From Neocallimastix lanati (nom. inval.) (Eukaryota; Neocallimastigomycota; Neocallimastigomycetes; Neocallimastigales; Neocallimastigaceae): a stretch of DNA of 64,000 nt. The notes below the pieces were generated by a model, which was not told the DNA's origin, searched no databases, and was given only the letters and a program-made list of their open reading frames with translations. Location of the stretch: the NCBI GenBank assembly GCA_016946835.1, contig JACVTC010000125.1:16001-80000 (forward strand), read 5' to 3'. This document shows, one piece after another, positions 16,678-29,640 of the stretch. The translations under genes were made by a program, and so were the position numbers. How positions within the stretch are numbered: position 1 is the stretch's first letter; the number at the start of each line of letters is the position of its first letter.

Positions 16678-17027
16678 AATGAGATGGGAGGACAATATAG
16701 CCTCCGGTCTCTCCCTTAAACGTACCAGACTCATATTAGATTCTTTGCCAAACCGTTTCACGGACATCTCTATAAACAAGGCTAATATGAAAGACATTCC
16801 CTATACGCTGCCCTAAACAACTGGCTTCTTTTTTAGTGATCTCTTGAACCATTATCAAGGAACAACTACTACACTAATCTTTCCACAGATCAAGTACTCT
16901 CTGCACTAACAATTATATAATCTAGCAACAGAAATACTTACCACGACGAATGAGCAACCAACTTCATTTATAGTGAAAATCACCCTATATAAATTCAAGA
17001 GGTAGTCGCGGGGTCGATCCAAAAACT
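16641..17027 (-). mobile_element. SINE-like retroposon with poly(A) tail and target-site duplication
   Basis: Read on the minus strand, this is about 350 bases of mixed composition ending in a poly(A) tail (the T-run at about 16640-16671). It is flanked by the 10-bp direct repeat TAATTATAGT at 16631-16640 and 17028-17037, the expected target-site duplication of poly(A) retroposition. Its minus-strand start holds GGATCGACCCC (17020-17010), one mismatch from the polymerase III B-box consensus; no A box was found. A diverged relative lies at 56770-57375. No convincing reading frame is present, so a SINE or a non-coding LINE tail fits best. Confidence 0.6.
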
Positions 17028-17037
17028 TAATTATAGT
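17028..17037. repeat. Right target-site duplication of the SINE-like element
   Basis: Second copy of TAATTATAGT, immediately beyond the end of the element opposite its poly(A) tail. Confidence 0.55.
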
Positions 17038-17420
17038 AATTATTTAATATCTTAAATTTAATTTTTTCTTAAAAATTAAATTTTAAAAGATTAACAATAT
17101 TATTTTAATTATCTATCTTAGATTTTATTATAATTTATAAAACTAGATATATTTATTTTTGTAAATAGTTCTTATTTAGTTTATTATTTTTATTTAAATT
17201 ATTGTTATTAATATTTTATAAAGTTAGTTTTTGATTGATTATAAACAAATTATAAACAAATATAATATATTTCCTGTTTATTTTATAAATAGTTAATTAT
17301 TATTGGAATAATAAAAACTAAATTTCATTATTTAGATCCTTCTTATTTATAATTTAAAAGATTGTTTATTCAATTAATTAATATTTTTATAATTTAGTTT
17401 TTAATTTAGTTTTTTTATTC

Positions 17421-17468
<48 letters not shown>

Positions 17469-19240
17469 GTTAAATTGGTTATTAAAGCTTTTTCTCCAAT
17501 AATTAATATCAGTTTGTACTTTAATAATACGAGATGAATATATTAGAATATTAATCAAATTAACTTTCTGGGAAAGATTATTGTAATGATTAGCATCTTA
17601 GTTTTAATTTTATTTATTTATTATTTTTTTTTAAAAAAAAATTTATAAAAACATAACTCTTTGATTTTTATTAAAAATCAAAAGTTTTTATTAAAAGAAA
17701 AAAAATAAATAAAATAATCAAATCATAATTAAAAACAAGCATTAATAATTCTTTGTTTTTAAAAAAAATATGATTAGTAATATAATGATCAAGTTAAAGA
17801 TTTTAAATATATATTATAATATTAATTTATTTATTTACGAGTCCAATTAAATAATTAATAATAAATTAATATTATATTTACATTTTTAAAAATAAAAGAA
17901 ATGGAAAAAAAAAATTAAAAGAAGTTATTTATTTACAAGTTTACTATTAAGACTATTTAAAAGTTTATTTAATAAAGAAAATTACTTTTAAAATTTTTAA
18001 AATAATTATTTCATAATTAGAAATAAAACACATGTTTCTGTTTAAGTTTTTATTAAAGAATTAATAATATATGAAGAATGAATATTTTTATTTTATTTTA
18101 GAATATTTTAAATAAGTTTTTGCTATTAGTAATTGTTTATAATTTGTTTATAATTTCATTTGTTATTTAATTTTATTATTAATATTTTTTTTTAGAGAAA
18201 TGACTAGAATATTTAAAGGTCTTTTGTTTACAACTAAGGTGTAATTTATTATAAAATTTTACTTTACACGAGCTTTTTTTTTTTCTATTTTAAGTTGGTA
18301 TCGAGAAATTTTTAAGTTAAATTTTTAATTTAGATAAATTTTTATTGTAATTTTCCCTAAAAATTGAATTTTGAAGAAGAGTTAAATTTAATTTTATTTT
18401 TAAGTTTACGGTTGGTTATCAATTTAATAAATTGGATTTAATTTTGGATTAGATTAAAGTGAGAAATGTCAAGTGTTTTATGTTTTGGATTAATCATGTC
18501 AGGTCAAGATGTTTATTATTAAGACTCATTAGTAAATATAATAATTTAAAGTTTAAAAATAAGTCTTTTATTAATAAATTTTATGATAATAATTTTTCTA
18601 CAAATGATTGTTAAGTAAGTTCAGTGTATATTAAAGATTATAAGTTAATAATCTTACAAAGAATAAAACTAATCTAAAAGCATTCTTTTTATATCTTTCA
18701 TTATTGTTATGATATTACTAATACAAAATTTACATTAATAATACAAATTATTAATCACTAGTAATATATGTTACTCATTATTAATTATTACAAACTGTTT
18801 ATTTAAACTATTACTAAATTTTTATTAATATTTGATATGAATAAATATAATGTAAAATAATTATGAATAATATAGAATAATATTGAATATTATTTATAGA
18901 AATATAATTAATTAATAAATAGATAATTAGTTAATTAATAATAAATCTTATAATTCAAATATGAAGAATTATTAAAAATTAGAAATTAGTAATTAGAAAT
19001 TACTAATTAATAGTTCATATTTTAAGTAACATATTATATAACTATTAAATACATGATAAACATGATACATAATAATTAACATAATAATTAACATAATAAT
19101 TAACATAATAATAAATAAATTTAATTATTGGAAAGAATTTTTTTTTTTTATTAGAATTATACGGATAGATTAATTTATAATCATAATAATAAAATAAATT
19201 AATTAATAATCATTTAATTATTAATATTCATTATTAAAAT
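17038..19240. other. AT-rich intergenic stretch
   Basis: No gene found. It includes a long T-run (about 17418-17463). The segment around 18650-18720 is weakly similar to 19855-19915 (CTTACAAAGAA followed by an AT(A)TCTTTC block). Confidence 0.5.
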
Positions 19241-19245
19241 CTTAA

Positions 19246-19406
19246 AATATCTCGACTTGTAGTAGCCTGTGTAGAGCTCGTAGGTACGTGAAATTGAAAC
19301 TTAGGTCCATAGATTCCTAGCAAAGCTAGTTAGAAGTTAATAGTTAGAGGTCAATAGCATCCCACCTTCTGGAGTTATGACACGTTATGTGTTTGTTTTT
19401 TTTTTT
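19246..19406 (+). ncRNA. Second candidate structured RNA or small repeat ending in a T-run
   Basis: Another island of mixed composition without an open frame. It contains a perfect hairpin CTAGC-AAA-GCTAG (19317-19329) and ends GTTATGTGTTTG before a T-run. The 15.5-kb island ends similarly, with ATTATGTGTGTC and a T-run. The complement of 19367-19376 (AACTCCAGAA) and the nearby GATGCT also occur in the 15.5-kb island, but in the other orientation. The two may be related non-coding elements; function unknown. Confidence 0.28.
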
Positions 19407-20421
19407 CTTTTTCTAAATCATTAACCCTTTAAAATAATTTATTTATTATCTAATCCTTGAATTTTTTTGGAATTCCATTAATTCCATTAAAAGTCCTTTT
19501 AAATTATATATATATTTTTTTTAATATTGAATATTGATTTCTAATTATTTTTAAAAATTTGAATTATCAGTGAATTAATTAAAAATTGATATATTTAAAT
19601 TCATATTATAACATTTAATGTTAAAATTAAGATATAAAATAGTTTTATGATTAATAACGTTACTAGGTTAATATGTTGAATTATATATTAATAATCCAAC
19701 AAAAATTAATTAATAATAATATAATTAAAATAATATAAGATAAATAGTTAAGTTATTTAAACACTTAATATCTAAGAATATTTTAAATAATAATTTCTTT
19801 GAAGGATTTATGAAATATTTATTTATTGAATTATTAGTATATAATTATTGTAAATACAATAACCTTACAAAGAACATAAAAGATAGATTTTTACATCTTT
19901 CTTTTATACTTTGTAAGTTACATAATAATAGTATTTAATTATAAGATATTAATAATATAGTAATATGAATATTAATAAAATATTAAGATAATAACAATAT
20001 CGATATGTTTAAAATATTTAATATAACTAAATAAATTTAATTTATAATTATATAATTAATTTGAATAATTAAAAATAGTAGTTAATATATATGATGTAAA
20101 CATATATATAAACATAATATAAATAAATACATGTGACGTCATATGTAGATAATTGAAATTATTAATATAAATCTTATTTACTAATATTCTCAGAATTATT
20201 AGGCCTAAGATAATTCTTTAAATATTAAATAAGAATTTATATTAATTATTAATTATTTAAATATATATATTATTTATAATTAAATAAATAATATTTTTTA
20301 ACTATTGAAATGTAAATAACTGAAATTGAGATTTCAATTCAGTTATAATTTCAACATTTAAAATTTGGTTTACGAAAATAATAAGTTTTTAATAAAATAT
20401 TATAATTTTCAAGTGGGCAGT
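19407..20421. other. AT-rich intergenic stretch upstream of the tRNA
   Basis: No gene seen. Holds a long near-perfect inverted repeat at 19865-19917 and an isolated TGACGTCA palindrome near 20133. Neither is enough to call a regulatory site. Confidence 0.5.
19865..19917. repeat. Near-perfect hairpin / inverted repeat
   Basis: The left arm TTACAAAG plus ATAAAAGAT-like sequence pairs with the right arm ending CTTTGTAA; arms are about 22-24 nt with a few mismatches and a short T-rich loop. It could form a strong RNA or DNA hairpin or be the relic of a small inverted-repeat element. Confidence 0.55.
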
Positions 20422-20493
20422 TCCGCATTGGTCCAGTGGCTAGGATTCCACGCTCTCACCGTGGCGGCAGGGGTTCGATTCCCCTATGCGGAG
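20422..20493 (+). tRNA. tRNA-Glu (anticodon CTC)
   Basis: All arms can be read: acceptor TCCGCAT (20422-20428) pairs fully with ATGCGGA (20486-20492); the D arm contains the A-box TGGTCCAGTGG; the anticodon stem CCACG/CGTGG encloses loop CTCTCAC with anticodon CTC, decoding GAG as glutamate. The T arm AGGGG-TTCGATT-CCCCT carries the B-box GGTTCGATTCC. There is no intron. G at 20493 is the discriminator and CCA is not encoded, as in eukaryotes. A polymerase III terminator T-run starts at about 20503. In this AT-poor-codon genome a CTC isoacceptor is presumably a minor one, but other copies cannot be seen here. Confidence 0.96.
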
Positions 20494-20502
20494 GTTATAA
20501 TT

Positions 20503-20523
20503 AATTTTTTTTTTTTTTTTTTT

Positions 20524-20529
<6 letters not shown>
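20503..20529 (+). terminator. RNA polymerase III T-run terminator of tRNA-Glu
   Basis: A long uninterrupted T-run starts about 10 nt after the mature tRNA end, the normal arrangement for polymerase III termination. Confidence 0.75.
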
Positions 20530-20554
<25 letters not shown>

Positions 20555-21814
20555 AATTATCAATTTTACTGTTTCATAAAAGATAATTTTTAAAATAAAG
20601 ATAAAGTAACATTTTGAATTATTAATCAATTTTTATACTCGAAATATAATAATTTATTAACCGTTTTTTTTTCTCTTAAATAATAAAATATAATATAAAA
20701 GCAAGAAAAGTGATTAATATTATTAATATTAAAAATATTAAATTAATTAAATAATTTTATAGAAATATTATTTAACACTAAAAATAATTGTTTATAAGAT
20801 ATTATTATATAACAAATATAAATAGTTTAAATACTAGTAGTTATATTGCTTCTATTATTATTTATTATTATAATTATAATTATTATTATTATTATTATTA
20901 TTTTTTATTATTATTATAGCTATAATTTTTATTTTTGTTTATTTATTGTTATTATTATTTCAAAAGTACAATTTTTTATTGTTAATGAAAAAATAGGATA
21001 AATTATTAATAACCAAATTATCTTTTATTTTTTTTTTTTAAAAAAAAAAAAAAAAAGTAGAAGTAATTTAAATAATTTTTAATAATTAGAAAAAATGTTT
21101 TAAATATGAAAATGATTATATTTTTTATTTTTTCTATAAAAAAAAATAAAATACATTTAAAAATTTAGTATTAATTTTTTATTTAAACAAAAGACTTTAT
21201 ATATAGTTATTTTTAAGTTCTTTTATACTGTAATTCAAACATATATTTAATAATTCTGAAATAGTATAAAAGTTCGAATAAAAATATGGTTATAATTATA
21301 AAATATTAAAGAATATAAAATAATTATTTGTTTATTTTCTTATTTATGTATACAATAGTTTAATGTTTTTTTAGTTCTTTTTTAATTCTTGATTTGAAAT
21401 TCCATCTAAATAAATAGATAATAAATTTCAAAAAAGAAAACTTTTTTTTTTTTAAAAATATTATGTTAAACTTTATTAATTATTTAATTTATTAATTCCA
21501 GTAGATTAACCAATTAAATTTCAGTATAATTTCAATGAAATTTAATATAGACATTTAAATATAATATTAATAATACAATATATTGTAATATATAATATAT
21601 ATCTAATTATTTTTTGATTATTTATTAATATTTATATTTAATTAGATTACATTAAAAAATGTTTAATTCAAAAATAATTGAAAGAAAAAAAAGACATTAA
21701 TATTATTATATTCATATAGGACGATTGAAAAAAAAAAATTTTATATTAAAAATTTTTTTATATAAAATATTTGGAACTAACTATTTTTAAATAAAGTAAA
21801 TAAAGTAAAAAGTA

Positions 21815-21864
<50 letters not shown>

Positions 21865-21997
21865 CATTATATTATATAAATATATAAACCTTAAACTTTA
21901 TTTAATAATAATAATATTAATAATAATAAAAATCATATCATAAATAATAATAATAATAAAAAATCATATCAAATATAATATTGTTAATCAATAAAAT
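20530..21997. other. Intergenic region upstream of the coiled-coil genes
   Basis: AT-rich, no supported ORF. A 40-base-class T-run lies at about 21818-21860 and the motif TTGGAACTAA at 21771-21780; both are within 250 bases of the following start codon. Confidence 0.5.
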
Positions 21998-24550
21998 ATG
22001 GTTAAAGAACTTTCAAATAAAGCTTCAGAAAAATTAAATAATAGTATAAGTACATTTAAAAATGAAATCGATGGGATAATTAAATGTCATTTTAATAATG
22101 ACGATAAACTTGAAGATGATAAAAATAAATTAGATGCCATGAAAAAGGAAATAATTGAAGTGTTTATGAAAGAAATTAATGACTTATTCAATTACTGTTT
22201 TTTCATGGCTACTAAGGAAAATAGTGATAAGGATTCTGCTACTTCATTATATAATTCAGAATATAATAGATTAAATACTGGAGTTAATAAAAATTTATCT
22301 ATTATTGAGAAAAAAAAAGACAATATTGATGAAGATATCTTTGAATTAAAAAATACAAAAACAATTGAGAATTTATATCTGAAATTGACACAATCTTTAA
22401 ATGCTTTTGAGGGATGTCAAGAAAATATTAATAAGCTTTTAAACCGATTTGATAGTTATATTCCAGAAAGAAATAATGAAATTATAGATAATATTAAAAT
22501 ATTATTTAATCAACAAAGCTCGAATAATGATAAAAAATTAAATACTATCGAAAAAATATTAAATGAAACTAAAGCGAAAGCTGAAGATTCTGAAAAATTA
22601 GCTGTTCAAAATATAGATAGTGTTAAAGTCCTTAATGACCAATTAAAGATAAATACTAATTCTGTTAATACTATTAAAGACCAATTACAACAATGTACTA
22701 ATCAATTAAACCAAAGAGATAATTCTTTTAGTATTTTTAAAATACAACTAAAACAAAATTCTGATTCTATTGAAACAATAATTGAGGAATTAGGTCGAAA
22801 TACTGATGCTATTAACACTATTAAAGATCAATTAAAGCAAAATGATAATCAATTAACACAAAGTGATGATTCTTTTAAGACTATTAATAAACAACTAAAA
22901 CAAAATGTTGATTCTATTAAAACCATTCATGAACAATTAAATTATTGTATTGATTTGGTTAATACCATTAATGAACAATTAAATCGAAATACTGATGCTG
23001 TTAACACTATTAATAATCAATTTAAGCAAAATGATGATCATTTAAACCAAAAGAATGATTCATTAGAAACCATTAAAAAACAATTAAAACAAAATATTGA
23101 TTCAATTAAAATTATTAATAAACAATTAAACCAAAATATAGATTCTATAAAAGTCATTAATGACCAATTAGAACAAAATAAAGAATCAAAAGAAAAAATC
23201 AATAAATATATAATTCAACAGGATGATACTGTAAAAAAAATCGAAGAACAGCTTGAACAATATGAAAAGGATGTTAAAGAAAAATTAAATGAACTTGAAG
23301 AAATCTCAAAAAATAATTATGAAAAAATAATCAATAATAAAAATGTATGCCAAAGTATTACGGAACAACTCAACCAACATATAGAGACATCCAAAGAATC
23401 CTATAATAATATTAAAAAAGATTTGGATCAATTTAATAAAATGAAGGATGATCAGTCATCAGACATTAAACAACTTAAAAGTCAATTGAACAATTCTTTA
23501 AATCTTATTAAGGAGCGATTAGACGAATGTAATGAAGAAGATGAAAAACAACAACAGATGATGAGAAAAATTAAGGATAACTCTAAAAAATTAAATCAGC
23601 AGGACCTTAAACTTGAAAAAATGAATAAAGAATTAAATGAATTATTAGGTAATTACTTTAGTGAAATTGAAAAGAAATTGAAAAAATTTTCCATTAAAAA
23701 TAAAGAAAATAAGGAAAACATTAAAAATATTGAAAAACAAGCAGATGAGAAAAATAAATGGCTTAAAAATCAATATGAGAAATTAAATCAATATATGAAA
23801 GAGATGGGTGAATTAGTCAGATCCAACGAAAAAAAATTAAACAAAGAAATCGAAAAAAGTAATGATATGCCTAAAATTATGGAACAAAGATTAGATAAAA
23901 AACTTCATAATGAAAAGGAAAAAATTATTAATGCAATAGATCAAAAATTAAGAATTATTAACACAGTGAAACAAAAATTAAATGAACTGGACGGTAATAA
24001 TGAAAGAAGGAACAATTTAATTCAAAATCAATTTAAGAAAATGGAAAAATGTATAGAAGAAGTAAAGAATTTTGATAATTTATTAGATAAAATTCCAAGT
24101 TATGAAGGTAGTTTTTCATTAGGGGATGACTGTTTCTATAATGGAGAAGTTATTAATTCCGGTGGAAAAGGAATATTTAAAAACACTCTACTTGATTTTG
24201 AAATTGAAGGATACTTTAAAAATAATTCTTTGAATATTAATAAGCCATTTACATTCACTGGAAAATTTCGTAACCCAGTGACATTTGAATTAACCAATAA
24301 TAAAGAAATAAATGATTTAAATATTTCATTAGATGAACTTTCAAAAGTAGAAAGAATAAAATGTGAAAAGGATTCCCTTTACTTAATATTTCCAAGAAAA
24401 GAGATTTCTCACTATACGGATGATAAAGGAGAAGGGATTATTCTTGATAAATCCTTTATATACAAAGGAGAATTAAATTCTTCAGATGAAATATGTGGTA
24501 AAGGAATTACGGTCAACTCCAATGGTGAAATATGTAAAAATAATAATTAG
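21998..24550 (+). CDS. Coiled-coil protein with MORN-like C-terminal domain (copy 1)
   Basis: An intronless frame of 850 aa. I do not recognise a named family. Residues 1-60 (helical, charged) resemble the start of the next gene. About 190-420 is a series of 14-residue repeats of the type QLKQNxDSIKTINE, two heptads each, predicting a long coiled coil that continues to about 690. Residues 702-850 form a glycine/aromatic domain with YNGEVINSGGKG and YKGELNSSDEICGKG, the shape of MORN-like strands. There is no signal peptide or membrane segment, so a cytoplasmic or cytoskeletal scaffold is a fair guess. The C-terminal domain is nearly identical at DNA level to that of the gene at 25712, indicating recent duplication or gene conversion. 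The start is the first ATG, after an A-rich leader. Confidence 0.85.
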   Translation: MVKELSNKASEKLNNSISTFKNEIDGIIKCHFNNDDKLEDDKNKLDAMKKEIIEVFMKEINDLFNYCFFMATKENSDKDSATSLYNSEYNRLNTGVNKNLSIIEKKKDNIDEDIFELKNTKTIENLYLKLTQSLNAFEGCQENINKLLNRFDSYIPERNNEIIDNIKILFNQQSSNNDKKLNTIEKILNETKAKAEDSEKLAVQNIDSVKVLNDQLKINTNSVNTIKDQLQQCTNQLNQRDNSFSIFKIQLKQNSDSIETIIEELGRNTDAINTIKDQLKQNDNQLTQSDDSFKTINKQLKQNVDSIKTIHEQLNYCIDLVNTINEQLNRNTDAVNTINNQFKQNDDHLNQKNDSLETIKKQLKQNIDSIKIINKQLNQNIDSIKVINDQLEQNKESKEKINKYIIQQDDTVKKIEEQLEQYEKDVKEKLNELEEISKNNYEKIINNKNVCQSITEQLNQHIETSKESYNNIKKDLDQFNKMKDDQSSDIKQLKSQLNNSLNLIKERLDECNEEDEKQQQMMRKIKDNSKKLNQQDLKLEKMNKELNELLGNYFSEIEKKLKKFSIKNKENKENIKNIEKQADEKNKWLKNQYEKLNQYMKEMGELVRSNEKKLNKEIEKSNDMPKIMEQRLDKKLHNEKEKIINAIDQKLRIINTVKQKLNELDGNNERRNNLIQNQFKKMEKCIEEVKNFDNLLDKIPSYEGSFSLGDDCFYNGEVINSGGKGIFKNTLLDFEIEGYFKNNSLNINKPFTFTGKFRNPVTFELTNNKEINDLNISLDELSKVERIKCEKDSLYLIFPRKEISHYTDDKGEGIILDKSFIYKGELNSSDEICGKGITVNSNGEICKNNN

Positions 24551-25711
<1,161 letters not shown>

Positions 25712-28700
25712 ATGAAAATGATTAGTGAAAAACAAGAAATTTCTAATAAACTAGATAAACTAGATAATAGTATAGATGCCTTTAAAAATGATTTAAATGA
25801 AATAATTAATAGAAATTTGAATAATTATTATAATCTTGAAATTGTTAAAAATAAATTATTAGATATGAAAAATGATTTAATTAAAAAATCATTGCAAGAA
25901 ATTAACACTTATCAAAATAATATTAATTATGAAATAGATAATTTTTCAGAAAGTTTTGAAATCATTGACCAAAGTCTAGATGAATACACAGGAATTAAAA
26001 ATAGAATAGCCATATTCGAACCAGGAAGAGATGACAAAGAAGTAATGTCATCATCACTAAAAAAAAAGCCAAGTCGTTTAAGTTTAAAAACAAAAAAAAG
26101 TTTCCTTCAAGATAAAATTATAAATGAAGAATCTGAATTAAAAAATTCAGAAAAAATTGAAAATTCAGAATTACAATTGATTCTTAAAGATCTTTTGAAA
26201 AAATTGGAAGAAAATACTGATTTAGTTAATTCATGTTATAAGCAATTAAGTCAAAACAACACTGATTCCGTGAAAGACATAAATGAAGTAAAAAATTCTC
26301 TTAGTGAAGTTAATAAACAATTAATGAAAAATAATGATTCTGTTAAAATTGTTGGTGAGCAATTGACACGAAATACAGATTCTGTTAAAGCTATGAATGA
26401 AAATTTAAAACGAACTACTAATTTAGTTAACTCTTGTAATGATCGATTAGGACAAAATACTACTTCGGTGAAGGACATGAATGAAGTATTAGATAAAAAG
26501 GATATTGATACTATTAAGACACATTTAGAAAAAAATACTGTGTTTATTGAAGTTGTTAATAAGAAATTAACTCAAAAAGATGAATCTCTTAACATAATTA
26601 ATGAACAATTAAAACAAAGCACAAATCTCGTTAAAGACATGAATGAGCATTTAAAACAAACTTCTGAATCACTTGAAACCATGAATGAACTAATAAAGCA
26701 AAAGGATGATTCTTTTAATGGTATTAATGAACAATTAAAGAAAACTAATGATTCAGTTGAAGTCATTAATGAATTATTAAAGCAAAAAGAAAATTCTCTT
26801 GATGAACAATTTAAAGCAAATATTGATTATAATAAATCTATGAATAAACAACAGTTAGATCAAAAGGATATTAATACCATTGAGACACATTTGAAACAAA
26901 ATGCTGAGTTTATTAAAACTGTTAATGAGAAATTAACACAAAAGGATGAATCTCTTAACATAATTAATGAGCAACTAAAACAAAATACAGATCTCGTTAA
27001 AGACATGAATGAGCATTTAAAACAAACTTCTGAATCACTTGAAACCATGAATGAACTAATAAAGCAAAAGGATGATTCTTTTGATGGTATTAATGAACAA
27101 TTAAAGAAAACTAATGATTCAGTTGAAGTCATTAATGAATTATTAAAGCAAAAGGAAAATTCTCTTAATACCATTAGTGAACAATTAATAGAAAATACTG
27201 ATTATGTAAAGGGCATGAATGAACTGTTAAAGCAAAAGGATAATTCTCTTGATAACATTAATGAACAATTGATAGAAAATACTGATTCTGTAAAAGCCAT
27301 GAATGAACTAATAAAGCAAAAAGATGATTCTCTTAAAGGAATTAACGAACAAATGAAGCAAAATACCAATACTGTTAACTCTGTTATTAAAGAATTACAA
27401 GAAAACACTTTTTCCGTCAATACTTACAATGAACAATTAATTCTAAATACTGGTTCTATTAAAAAAGTTGTTGATCAAGTGACACAAAACAATGACTCCG
27501 TTATAGTCATAAAGAAGCAATTAGAAAAAAATGAAGAAAAAAATGATATTAATTTTAAAAATATGAGCAATAGGATGGATAAGATGGAAGGAATAAATGA
27601 AAGTAATGAGAAAAGATTCACTCAAATAGAAACTTTATATAAAAACATTGCTGAACAATTTAATCAGTATTTAAAGAACATTGAAGAATCTTTTGATAAT
27701 ATTAAAAAAGATTTAGATCAACATGATAAAGGAACGAATGATCAGTCAACAGACATTAAACAACTTGAAAATAAATTGAACAAATCTATAAATCTTTTGA
27801 AGCAAGAGTTTGAGGAATTTGAGAAAGAAGGTAGCAAACAACTACCTCAAGAAGAATTAATAAATAAATATAATTCCCTATCTAAGAAATTTAAACAACA
27901 AGAAACCAAACTTGAAGAAATAAATAAAGAATGTAATGAAATAATGAAATACTTTATTAAAACCGGGAACAAATTAAAAAAATATTCACTTAAAAATAAG
28001 GAAAGCAAAGAAAACTTTAAAACCATTAATAAGCAAACTAGTGAAATGAACGAATGGTTAAATAAAAAAATACAAGAATTACATGAATATATTGATAAAG
28101 TTAATAATTTAGCTAAATCCAATGAAATAAAAATTAACAAAGAAACTGAAAAAAGTGATAAAATATCAATAAATATACAAAATTTGGATAAGAAAATCAA
28201 AAACGAAAAGTTAAAAATAACTAAGTTAAATAAAACATTAAATGATTTTGATAATGCTAATAAAGAAAAGAATAATAATATCCAAAGCCAAATTAAAAAA
28301 ATGGAAAAAAGTATAGAAGAAGTAAAAAATACAGACAACTTATTAGATAAACTTCCAAAATATGAAGGTAGTTTTTCATTAGGGGATGACTGTTTTTATA
28401 ATGGAAATGTTATTAATTCCAGTGGAAAAGGAAAATTTAAAAACACTCTACATGATTTTGAAATTGAAGGATACTTTAAAAATAATTCTTTAAATATTAA
28501 TAAGCCATTTACATTCACTGGAAAATTCCGTAACCCAATGACATTTGAACTAACCAGTAATAAGAAAATAAATAATTTTAAGATTTCAATGGAAGAACTT
28601 TCAAAAGTAGAAAGAACAAAGTGTGAAAACGATTCAATCTACTTAATATTCCCCAAAAAAGAGACCTCCAATTATACAGAAGATAAAGAAGAAGGAATTA

Positions 28701-28810
28701 TTTTTAATGAAAACTATATATACAAAGGAGAATTAAATTCATTAGACGATATCTGTGGTGAAGGAATTAGAATTACTTCAGAAGGAAAGATTTTTAAAAA
28801 TAAATGTTAA
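25712..28810 (+). CDS. Coiled-coil protein with MORN-like C-terminal domain (copy 2)
   Basis: An intronless frame of 1032 aa, paralog of the upstream gene, same strand, 1.16 kb downstream. The N-terminus (to about 60) aligns with copy 1. A Lys/Ser-rich insertion lies near 115-150. The 14-residue heptad repeats (KQxDDSLxGINEQL and relatives) span about 165-620, followed by more irregular coiled coil to about 880 and a MORN-like domain at 884-1032 (YNGNVINSSGKG, YKGELNSLDDICGEG). It is longer than copy 1 mainly because of a 122-codon internal duplication in the repeats. No signal peptide or membrane segment. Function unknown; the structure suggests an elongated scaffold with a C-terminal lipid- or protein-binding module. 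An in-frame ATG two codons later is an alternative start. Confidence 0.85.
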   Translation: MKMISEKQEISNKLDKLDNSIDAFKNDLNEIINRNLNNYYNLEIVKNKLLDMKNDLIKKSLQEINTYQNNINYEIDNFSESFEIIDQSLDEYTGIKNRIAIFEPGRDDKEVMSSSLKKKPSRLSLKTKKSFLQDKIINEESELKNSEKIENSELQLILKDLLKKLEENTDLVNSCYKQLSQNNTDSVKDINEVKNSLSEVNKQLMKNNDSVKIVGEQLTRNTDSVKAMNENLKRTTNLVNSCNDRLGQNTTSVKDMNEVLDKKDIDTIKTHLEKNTVFIEVVNKKLTQKDESLNIINEQLKQSTNLVKDMNEHLKQTSESLETMNELIKQKDDSFNGINEQLKKTNDSVEVINELLKQKENSLDEQFKANIDYNKSMNKQQLDQKDINTIETHLKQNAEFIKTVNEKLTQKDESLNIINEQLKQNTDLVKDMNEHLKQTSESLETMNELIKQKDDSFDGINEQLKKTNDSVEVINELLKQKENSLNTISEQLIENTDYVKGMNELLKQKDNSLDNINEQLIENTDSVKAMNELIKQKDDSLKGINEQMKQNTNTVNSVIKELQENTFSVNTYNEQLILNTGSIKKVVDQVTQNNDSVIVIKKQLEKNEEKNDINFKNMSNRMDKMEGINESNEKRFTQIETLYKNIAEQFNQYLKNIEESFDNIKKDLDQHDKGTNDQSTDIKQLENKLNKSINLLKQEFEEFEKEGSKQLPQEELINKYNSLSKKFKQQETKLEEINKECNEIMKYFIKTGNKLKKYSLKNKESKENFKTINKQTSEMNEWLNKKIQELHEYIDKVNNLAKSNEIKINKETEKSDKISINIQNLDKKIKNEKLKITKLNKTLNDFDNANKEKNNNIQSQIKKMEKSIEEVKNTDNLLDKLPKYEGSFSLGDDCFYNGNVINSSGKGKFKNTLHDFEIEGYFKNNSLNINKPFTFTGKFRNPMTFELTSNKKINNFKISMEELSKVERTKCENDSIYLIFPKKETSNYTEDKEEGIIFNENYIYKGELNSLDDICGEGIRITSEGKIFKNKC
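26491..27222 (+). repeat. 122-codon tandem duplication within the coiled coil
   Basis: Two consecutive 366-bp units (26491-26856 and 26857-27222). Each begins LDxKDIxTIxTHL and contains TQKDESLNIINEQLKQ and SESLETMNELIKQKDDSF in the same order. Long stretches are identical in DNA, so this is a recent in-frame duplication. Confidence 0.85.

Positions 28811-29640
<830 letters not shown>

Noticed and set aside
20130-20140. TGACGTCA palindrome resembling a CRE/ATF site
   Set aside because: A single 8-mer far from any gene except the tRNA; no supporting context.
20365-20586. 73-codon frame over the tRNA gene
   Set aside because: It runs straight through tRNA-Glu and into T and AT repeats.
26251-28338. 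Several minus-strand frames of 64-163 codons within the coiled-coil gene
   Set aside because: Antisense shadows of the heptad-repeat coding sequence; Ser/Phe/Leu-rich with no domain.
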